This document shows, piece after piece, positions 5,847 to 10,876 of a stretch of 10,876 nucleotides of DNA. The notes beneath the pieces were generated by a model. The model was not told where the DNA came from. It was given only the letters and a program-made list of their open reading frames with translations, and did not search any database. This DNA is from Actinomycetota bacterium (lineage in GTDB: Bacteria; Actinomycetota; Rubrobacteria; Rubrobacterales; Rubrobacteraceae), in contig JAIVIG010000182.1 in NCBI GenBank assembly GCA_020200675.1, positions 1 through 10,876 on the forward strand, given 5' to 3'. The position numbers and the translations under genes are program-made. Numbering within the stretch: the stretch's first letter is position 1; the number at the start of each line of letters is the position of its first letter.

Positions 5847-7824
5847 AGCCTATCGCTGCTATGCCGGCCAGGGCGGCCTTTGCTACGGGGTTCCCCAGCA
5901 TGCCGCCGTCGCTCGCGACGCCCTCGCCGCCGGTTATCCCCTCGCCCATCATACCGCCCACGAGGCCGGCGCCGCCGTCGCCGATCAGCTCCTCTAGTAG
6001 GTCCGGATGCTCGTGACGCATCTGTGTCGTCAACTCCGTGAGGTAGTCGGGGTCCCGGAAGGGATCTTCTCTATCGTCGGCGCTGGGTTCGGGGAAGTCG
6101 TAGCCCTGCTGCAGGGACTGGTCCCGGAGCTGCGTGCCGAGCTCCGCGCGTTCCTCCGGTTCCATCCGCGAGAATGCCTCGCGGGCCGAGCGCCGATAAT
6201 CTTCGCCCGAGAGTTCGGGGACGACCTCGCGGTAGCGGCTCACGGCCTCTTCTTCGGAGATGTCGTCGTAGGGCGCTCCCCGTTCGTAGCGGTCCGCGAA
6301 ATTCAGAAGCTCTTCCAGATCGTAAAGCTCGCCGAACTTCTCGTTCAGGTAGGAGAGGTAGGGGGCGGTGGCGAGGGGGCGGCCGGTAGCCCTCTCGACG
6401 AGCTCGTCCGGGTAGTAGCGGGCTCCGTGCCGGTGGACGTTCTCGCGCAGCCAGCCGAGGAGGGTCGAGAAATCGCCCTCCCGTATCTGCTCGGGGATTC
6501 CGGGATGAGCCCTTACCGCTGCGTCGAAGAGCTGGACGGAGAGGATGTTGCCGACGGCGTAGGTTGGGAAGTAGCCGAAGAGGCCGTCCGCCCAGTGGAT
6601 GTCCTGGAGCACACCCACCGAGTCGTTCTTCGGCTCTATGCCGAGGTACTCTTCCATCTTTTCGTTCCAGGCTCTCGGAAGGTCTGCGACGGAGAGCGTG
6701 CCTTCGATCAGGGCGACCTCCAGCTCGAAGCGCAGGAGGATGTGTAAGTTGTAGGTGACCTCGTCGGCCTCCACCCGGATCTCCGAGGGTTCGAGGACGT
6801 TGATCGCCCTGTAGAACGTCTCGGCATCGACCCCTTCCAGGGCCTCCGGAAAGACATCTTTCAGCTTCGGGTAGTAGTGCGACCAGAACGGCCGCGACCG
6901 CCCGACGAGGTTCTCCCACAGCCTCGACTGCGACTCGTGGACGCCCATCGAGGCGCCGCCGCCCAGCGGGGTGCGGGCGTAGTCCGGGTTTACCCCCTGC
7001 GTGTAGAGGGCGTGACCCGCCTCGTGCATCGTGCCAAAGAGGGCGGGCGCGAGCCAACCCCGGTCGAAGCGCGTGGTGATGCGTACGTCGCCCGGGCCGG
7101 GGCTCACGCAGAACGGGTGAACGGAGCGGTCCTGCCGCCCGCGCTTCCAGTCGTACCCGAAGGCGGAGACCACCGCCCGGCCGAACTTCTCCTGCTCTGT
7201 TTCGCCGAAGACATCTTTGAGTGGCGCTGACCGGTCTTCGCCATCGCGGCTTCGCTCCGCGACCGCGCTTATCAGCGACACGACGCCTCTTCTGAGCTCC
7301 TCGAACATCGACGCGAGCCGGGCCGTCTTCGCCCCCGGCTCGTAGGCGTCCAGGAAGGCGTCGTAGGGGTGGTCTTCGTAACCCAGGTACTCGGCGGACT
7401 CGCGCTCGAGTGAGAGCACCTTCTCGAGGTGGGGGGCGAAGAGGGACCAGTCGGACCTCTCGCGCGCCTTTACCCAGGCCGGTTCGGCCATAGACGTGAC
7501 GCGCGAAATCTCCGCGACCAGCTCCGCGGGCAGCCTCGTCGCCCGGTCGTAGTCCCGCCGGGCGCGCCGCAACAACGCCGCCTCTTCCGAAGACGGGTTC
7601 GGCTCGCCCGCGGTATCGAGGAGCCCCGCCGTCTCGCCGTCCGCGAGCATCTCGTGCGAGAGCCGGCTCAGGGTCGCCATCTGCTCGGCCCGACCTGTCA
7701 CGCCTCCGCCGGGCATATACGTCTGCTGGTCCCAGAAAAGGAGGCTCTTCGTCGAACGCAAATCACTTATCGTCGCCAGCCGCTCCTTGAGCCGCTCGTA
7801 CGCCGTTTTCTGCTCTCCGATCAT
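5821..7824 (-). CDS. M32 family metallocarboxypeptidase fused to a C-terminal uncharacterised domain
   Basis: Residues 1-503 form a full-length carboxypeptidase Taq-type (M32) enzyme, a cytoplasmic zinc peptidase removing C-terminal residues. Motifs in order: HPF (236-238), DVRIT (247-251, DxRxT), HEAGH (267-271, zinc ligands and catalytic E268), HESQS (296-300, E297 third ligand), IRVEADE (349-355) and GVLQDIHWADGLFGYFPTYA (404-423). The M32 protein naturally ends near YLNEKFGELYDL, with no stop here. Residues 504-667 continue as ELLNFADRYERGAPYDDISE, SREAFSRMxPEERAELG-like helices, an acidic linker, a glycine-rich stretch (616-643) and an ALAGIAAIGFKRM end. I recognise this second part as resembling a small separate actinobacterial/cyanobacterial-type protein of unknown role, without a name I can give. 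Start ATG 7824 has only a weak upstream GGGG. Confidence 0.85.
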   Translation of the reverse strand: MIGEQKTAYERLKERLATISDLRSTKSLLFWDQQTYMPGGGVTGRAEQMATLSRLSHEMLADGETAGLLDTAGEPNPSSEEAALLRRARRDYDRATRLPAELVAEISRVTSMAEPAWVKARERSDWSLFAPHLEKVLSLERESAEYLGYEDHPYDAFLDAYEPGAKTARLASMFEELRRGVVSLISAVAERSRDGEDRSAPLKDVFGETEQEKFGRAVVSAFGYDWKRGRQDRSVHPFCVSPGPGDVRITTRFDRGWLAPALFGTMHEAGHALYTQGVNPDYARTPLGGGASMGVHESQSRLWENLVGRSRPFWSHYYPKLKDVFPEALEGVDAETFYRAINVLEPSEIRVEADEVTYNLHILLRFELEVALIEGTLSVADLPRAWNEKMEEYLGIEPKNDSVGVLQDIHWADGLFGYFPTYAVGNILSVQLFDAAVRAHPGIPEQIREGDFSTLLGWLRENVHRHGARYYPDELVERATGRPLATAPYLSYLNEKFGELYDLEELLNFADRYERGAPYDDISEEEAVSRYREVVPELSGEDYRRSAREAFSRMEPEERAELGTQLRDQSLQQGYDFPEPSADDREDPFRDPDYLTELTTQMRHEHPDLLEELIGDGGAGLVGGMMGEGITGGEGVASDGGMLGNPVAKAALAGIAAIGFKRMADGN

Positions 7825-8003
7825 GAGCCCATTCTAGTACCCCGATTCGGCAACACCTCACACCAGACGAACACCGGCCCGAGGTCTCGGCGGCAACCAC
7901 AAGATAACCGGTGCCCCGGAGGAAAGCGGTGAAAGCGCGCGGATGCCACCCGGTCGAGGCGCTCCTCGCGCTAGACAACCCGTCGGTACGTGTAGCCGGG
8001 GCG

Positions 8004-8024
8004 TCCGGGTTATCATCTCCCGGA
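8004..8024. promoter_or_regulatory. Inverted repeat before the P450 gene, possible operator
   Basis: TCCGGG (8004-8009) and CCCGGA (8019-8024) form a perfect 6-bp inverted repeat with a 9-nt centre that contains TATCAT (8011-8016), a possible -10 element. It ends 25 nt before the P450 start. No regulator gene is nearby on either side. The rest of 7825-8049 shows nothing that looks like a gene. Confidence 0.3.
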
Positions 8025-8049
8025 GAGGCTCGGACGAAAGGCGGAGAAG

Positions 8050-9318
8050 TTGGTTATCGCGGGACGAGAGCTCGGGAAGACTCCCTACTTGCGGGGCGAC
8101 CCGATCTTCGGGAGCGCCCGCGCGTTCCGCGACGACCCTCTGGGCTTTATCGAGTCGGCCCGGCGGGAACACGGGGACTTCGTCCGCATCCGGCTGGGAC
8201 CCTACAGGGTCTACCTGCTCCTGGGCCCGGAGCACGTCGGGCACCTCCTCCAGAAGAACCCCGGCAACTACCTCAAGGACGGCTACGAGCACAACGAGCC
8301 TCTCACCGGGCGCGGCCTCCTGACCAGCGAGGGGGAATTCTGGCGCCGCCAGCGTCGCCTCGCCCAACCCGCCTTCCACAAGGAACGCCTGCGCGACATG
8401 GTGGGGACCATGACGGACTCCACGGAGGAGATGCTCGGGCGGTGGCGGGACCATCTCGGGAAGGGAGGGGGGCGGCCGCTGGAGATCGACGCGGAGATGT
8501 CGCGCCTGACCCTGAGCATCGTGAGCCGCACGCTCATGGGCACCGACGTGAGCGGCGGGGCGAGCGAGGTGGGGCGTTCCCTGGAGTACACCCTCTGGTA
8601 CGCGTTCCGGCGCACCGGACGGTTCTTCAACCCGCCCTTCGGCTTCCCAACGCCGAAGAACCTTCGCTACATGAAAGCCTCCGAGACCGGGGAGGGCATG
8701 GGTCGCAAGCAGCTCCGGGACGAGGTGATGACCTTTCTGGCGGCCGGCTACGAAACCACCGCACGGGCGCTCGCCTGGACCTTCTATTTGCTCGACCGGA
8801 ACCCGGAAGAGGGCCGGAGGTTGCGGGAAGAGCTGGCGCGGGTACTGGGCGAGCGTACTCCCATGTACGAGGACCTGCCCCGGCTCCTCTACACAAAGAT
8901 GTTCGTCCAGGAATCCATGCGTCTCTACCCGCCGGTGTGGGGACTTGCCCGGCGGGCGAAGGGGGAGGACGAGATCGGGGGGCACCGCGTCCCGAAGGGC
9001 TCCCGCCTCATCATCAGCTCCTACGTCACCCACCGCCACCCCGCTTTCTGGGAGAACCCCGAGAAGTTCGACCCCGAACGCTTCACCCCCGAGAGATCCG
9101 AGGGTCGCCCGCGCTACGCTTACTTCCCGTTTGGCGGCGGCCCCAGGCAATGCATCGGCGTCAACTTCGCGACGATGGAGGCCACTCTCATAACCGCGAT
9201 GGTCGCCCAACGCTTCGACCTCTCCCTGGTACCCGGCCATCCGGTCGAGCCCCAGGCCAATCTCACCCTCAAACCCCGTTACGGGTTGCCGATGGTCCCG
9301 AGAGTCGCCGCCGGGTAG
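8050..9318 (+). CDS. Cytochrome P450 with a deletion before the I helix
   Basis: A soluble bacterial P450 monooxygenase of 422 residues. Visible elements: helix C WRRQR (W98, R102, heme propionate contact), I-helix FLAAGYETT (E235, T236), K-helix ExxR (E288, R291), the PERF segment near 342-345 and the heme loop FGGGPRQCIG (361-370) with thiolate ligand C368. The family group resembles CYP102/CYP110-like proteins of about 445-460 residues. Between NLRYMKA (210) and SETGEGM the usual 35-45 residues of the G/H-helix region are absent, so an in-frame deletion near 8680 is inferred. The heme core is complete, but the substrate-lid region is shortened. No ferredoxin or reductase gene is adjacent. 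The start is TTG 8050 with GGCGGAG 3 nt ahead, which is close; the domain begins near residue 11, so the start is not critical. Confidence 0.9.
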   Translation: MVIAGRELGKTPYLRGDPIFGSARAFRDDPLGFIESARREHGDFVRIRLGPYRVYLLLGPEHVGHLLQKNPGNYLKDGYEHNEPLTGRGLLTSEGEFWRRQRRLAQPAFHKERLRDMVGTMTDSTEEMLGRWRDHLGKGGGRPLEIDAEMSRLTLSIVSRTLMGTDVSGGASEVGRSLEYTLWYAFRRTGRFFNPPFGFPTPKNLRYMKASETGEGMGRKQLRDEVMTFLAAGYETTARALAWTFYLLDRNPEEGRRLREELARVLGERTPMYEDLPRLLYTKMFVQESMRLYPPVWGLARRAKGEDEIGGHRVPKGSRLIISSYVTHRHPAFWENPEKFDPERFTPERSEGRPRYAYFPFGGGPRQCIGVNFATMEATLITAMVAQRFDLSLVPGHPVEPQANLTLKPRYGLPMVPRVAAG

Positions 9319-9451
9319 GAGGGCGACCCCGTCGCAGGCTTCGAGCAGGACTACGTTTCAGGCATACGGGTATGCAGCCTCCTCCTGGCCGTCGAAATAG
9401 GAGGATCGGACGATGTTTTGTACGCGGTAAACTTGCGCGTAAGAGGGACTT

Positions 9452-9664
9452 TTGCACGTTCCTCTGCCAGCCCGAACCCGTCCGCGTTCAGGACCACCTG
9501 CACGTTCTCCGTCGGCTAAGACCACGAAGTACGATCTCCTGGTCGGCGACGAGCCGATCCAGTACGGCGGCTTCAAGCTGTTCTACAGGCAGGACGAGCC
9601 GCTCCTCTCGCCGGAGCAGGTGTTGGAGCTGGATCCCGCGCCGGTCGTCATCAACTACCAATAG
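9452..9664 (+). CDS. Hypothetical protein or C-terminal gene fragment
   Basis: From about 9520 to the TAG at 9662-9664 the frame has strong G/C third positions and reads KYDLLVGDEPIQYGGFKLFY, then RQDEPLLSPEQVLELDPAPV, which looks like a real C-terminus of a small protein. The part before it, from the possible TTG start at 9452 (AGAGGG 4 nt upstream), is arginine-, proline- and serine-rich and not convincing. The likely picture is the 3' scrap of a longer gene whose beginning is lost, or a short gene of about 50 codons with an unrecognised start. No family is recognised. It converges with the membrane-protein gene. The 200 bp between the P450 stop and 9520 hold nothing I can support. Confidence 0.4.
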   Translation: MHVPLPARTRPRSGPPARSPSAKTTKYDLLVGDEPIQYGGFKLFYRQDEPLLSPEQVLELDPAPVVINYQ

Positions 9665-9708
9665 CGGAGTCTCTGGTCAGAGGTGTTTGCGGAGGATGAC
9701 CGCCCCGC

Positions 9709-10131
9709 TCAACTATCCACCCGGTGGTCCCATGCGTACGCGGCGGTGGACTCGGCTCCCAGGACGAGAAGGTAGACGGCCGTCGACAGGAAGGCCGCCA
9801 GGGGCCAGGCGATAAAGCTCTGGACGTAGTAGGCTACGAGCGCCGCCGTCCCGATCGCGAGCCCCACGGAGAAGAAGTGGAAGCTCCCCCAGAGCAGGGC
9901 CTGACCCCGCTCCCGGTCGAAGTGTTTTGTCAAGCCGCCGAAGGCGAGTACGCCGACGAAGGCGAAGCCCAGCACGGCCCCGGCCATGAACGCGAGGGCG
10001 GCGAGCGTGTCCGGGATGCCGCGCGCGTTCGTGAGCACCGCCCCGGTGGTCCAGGTCGCCAGCGTGTAGCCGTAGGGACCGGCGCTCGACCCAACCGCCG
10101 CGCGCAGGTTCTTCCGGTAGTGGTTGAGCAT
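9709..10131 (-). CDS. Four-helix membrane protein of unknown function
   Basis: A protein of 140 residues with four hydrophobic segments: TLATWTTGAVL region (weak, near 24-36), TLAALAFMAGAVLGFAFVGV (about 44-63), FHFFSVGLAIGTAALVAYYV (about 85-104) and WPLAAFLSTAVYLLVLGAES (about 109-128). A short basic N-terminus (LNHYRKNLRAA) precedes them. Start: both GTG 10134 and ATG 10131 are in frame. I chose the ATG, with GAGGGG about 4 nt ahead of it. No family is recognised. Composition is normal for the window. Nothing beside it suggests an operon: it faces a fragment downstream and a pseudogene region upstream. Confidence 0.65.
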   Translation of the reverse strand: MLNHYRKNLRAAVGSSAGPYGYTLATWTTGAVLTNARGIPDTLAALAFMAGAVLGFAFVGVLAFGGLTKHFDRERGQALLWGSFHFFSVGLAIGTAALVAYYVQSFIAWPLAAFLSTAVYLLVLGAESTAAYAWDHRVDS

Positions 10132-10299
10132 CACGCCCCTCTCTGGCCTCCTCTCCGTCGAAGAACCATTCTAGCCTCGTGCGTGGCCGATGTTCCACGC
10201 GGGTCGGTTGATTGGCGTGACGCTATCTAGAGCTGCTTGTGGACCCGGACTCTTGCTCGACGGGACCGACCTGTTCGCTGAAGTCGCGCTTTCAATGAT

Positions 10300-10631
10300 C
10301 TGGCCGGGCGGCCCGTTCAGGGAAGGCGCCATGAGGTTGTCTTGGTAGGCTGGACGGGTGCCGAAGCGGTCGTGCTAGGCTGCGAGGTTCGGCATCTCGG
10401 GGCGTTGGATCTCCATGTTCAACCAGCGGTAGACCGTAGACTCGAGCTCGATGTCGCCACCGTGAGGTCCGGCCCTGCCACGTAGTCCTCGCCTGCCAGG
10501 TGAGCATCGAAGAAGATTCTGAAGCTCTGGAGTGTCTCCTTATGACTCGATATCCGATGTCTAGCCCAGAATTCGATGATAAGCATTTCGTCGTGAGGAT
10601 CTTCTGCGAGAGTGGTGTTAAGGGGTGACAC
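10300..10631 (-). pseudogene. Glutathione S-transferase C-terminal remnant
   Basis: On the minus strand the frame from GTG 10631 reads into FFDAHLAGEDYVAGPDLTVA, the start of the GST all-alpha domain core. Near 10455-10458 one base is missing (GTGGCGACATC where GTGGC-N-GACATC would give TVADI). The next frame continues DIELESTVYRWLNMEIQRPE and MPNLAA, then TAG at 10375-10377 where the family has a conserved tryptophan (TGG), then HDRFGTRPAYQDNLMAPSL, the normal GST ending. So the remnant shows a one-base deletion and a nonsense change. The N-terminal thioredoxin domain that binds glutathione is absent, because a hairpin sits immediately upstream. Three independent lesions make this a dead gene. 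The identification rests on the LAGxDYVAGxxLTxADI and NLxAWxxRxxxRPAY pattern. Confidence 0.75.
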
Positions 10632-10636
10632 AAGAG

Positions 10637-10664
10637 AGGCCGGGGCTTCTCTATGCCCCGGCCT
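10637..10664. terminator. Strong GC hairpin, probable bidirectional terminator
   Basis: AGGCCGGGGC (10637-10646) and GCCCCGGCCT (10655-10664) pair perfectly over 10 bp around an 8-nt loop. The plus strand continues TCTTC and the minus strand CTCTTG, both moderately T-rich, so termination is possible in either direction. It borders the GST remnant and may mark the true 3' end of a gene that has been lost. Confidence 0.65.
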
Positions 10665-10848
10665 TCTTCGAGACCCGTCGCGGTAGCGGGCTACCCAGTC
10701 AGGAATCCGTACCTACTTTCTCATCGTACCCTTGATCGTCAAGGAAGTGTTAAGGTTGTGTCCCTAAACGATACTGTTGGTTTATTCATCAGCGACGCTG
10801 CATACTCCACGGAAGGTAGAGTCAAATAGCCTTCTGGAGAACAGAGTT

Positions 10849-10876
10849 ATGTCGATGCGCCCACAACCGATCGGTC
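10849..10876 (+). mobile_element. Start of a probable IS1182-type transposase, cut by the window end
   Basis: ATG 10849 with GGAG at 10835-10838 opens MSMRPQPIG, and the window ends there. Many IS1182-family transposases of high-GC actinobacteria begin with an M-x-x-x-PQPI-like N-terminus, and the AT-rich 10700-10850 stretch would then be the left end of the insertion sequence. Nine residues are far too few for proof. I could not identify the terminal inverted repeat or a target duplication; the stretch near 10755-10790 is the likeliest place for the outer end. Confidence 0.4.

Noticed and set aside
6071..7057. Open frame of 328 codons antiparallel-phase within the M32 gene (minus strand)
   Set aside because: Another frame of the same strand already encodes all M32 catalytic motifs; this one reads as basic low-complexity sequence.
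7858..9240. Long open frame (460 codons) on the minus strand across the P450 gene
   Set aside because: It is antisense to a P450 with every signature motif; its translation is arginine-, proline- and glycine-rich with no recognisable domain, as expected for a shadow in high-GC DNA.
9358..9576. Minus-strand 72-codon frame ending in a tyrosine-rich tail, and a five-codon frame after AGGAGG at 9400
   Set aside because: The tail looks protein-like but the start lies inside the opposing gene fragment and no family is recognised. The five-codon frame has a good ribosome site but no support as a leader peptide.
7911..9815. Open frame of 634 codons on the plus strand over the P450 and beyond
   Set aside because: Its translation is arginine- and proline-rich with no domain, and it crosses the P450 and later unrelated segments in another frame.
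10292..10633. 113-codon minus-strand frame over the GST remnant
   Set aside because: GST similarity lies in the two other frames of that strand; this frame is arginine-rich noise.
10682..10695. GGTAGC/GCTACC inverted repeat
   Set aside because: Six-base arms with a 2-nt centre cannot form a normal hairpin and no gene or IS boundary can be tied to it.

Overview
The window is high-GC DNA whose genes end strongly in G or C at third codon positions and often start with TTG or GTG. The gene set (DUF7002, BrnT-type toxin-antitoxin, M32 carboxypeptidase, a bacterial class I-like cytochrome P450, HxlR-controlled VOC and RibD/DHFR-like genes) suggests an actinobacterium, possibly Rubrobacter-like. 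That placement is inference from gene content and composition. The two ends (about 1-330 and 10700-10850) are visibly AT-richer than the middle and look like mobile or recently acquired DNA. The last 28 bases appear to open an IS1182-type transposase.

Layout. 1-2216 is an accessory, toxin-antitoxin-like patch: a membrane-protein remnant with an in-frame TGA, a 47-residue small protein, a DUF7002 protein, a DUF4926-like small protein on the minus strand, and a BrnT toxin/CopG-type antitoxin pair whose toxin has lost one G near its 3' end. 2306-4278 is a rearranged knot. An aminotransferase is cut after about 237 residues by an inverted copy of the end of the downstream DedA gene (124 bp, identical over every base). 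The DedA gene itself runs straight into a headless MsrB gene. 4380-5846 is a small regulon: an HxlR-type regulator, apparently missing its recognition helix and C-terminus, faces a VOC protein and a RibD/DHFR-like reductase across a shared intergenic region with an 8-bp inverted repeat. 5821-7824 (minus) is an intact M32 metallocarboxypeptidase fused in frame to a 165-residue domain that I would expect as a separate protein. 8050-9318 is a cytochrome P450 with all heme and fold motifs but about 40 residues missing before the I helix. 9319-10631 holds a C-terminal gene scrap, a four-helix membrane protein and a glutathione S-transferase pseudogene. 10637-10876 holds a strong hairpin and the start of the putative IS.

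How it fits together. The unifying observation is not a metabolic pathway but the number of abrupt joins: the aminotransferase/DedA, DedA/MsrB, HxlR, M32 fusion and P450 breakpoints, plus the GST and BrnT lesions. Several joins sit at short repeated words. Either this is a true rearrangement and decay zone next to mobile elements, or some joins are amplification or assembly chimeras. The 124-bp perfect inverted repeat is the best test of this. I saw no CRISPR array, tRNA or rRNA. The novel-system candidates are the 47-aa/DUF7002 pair and the M32 fusion.
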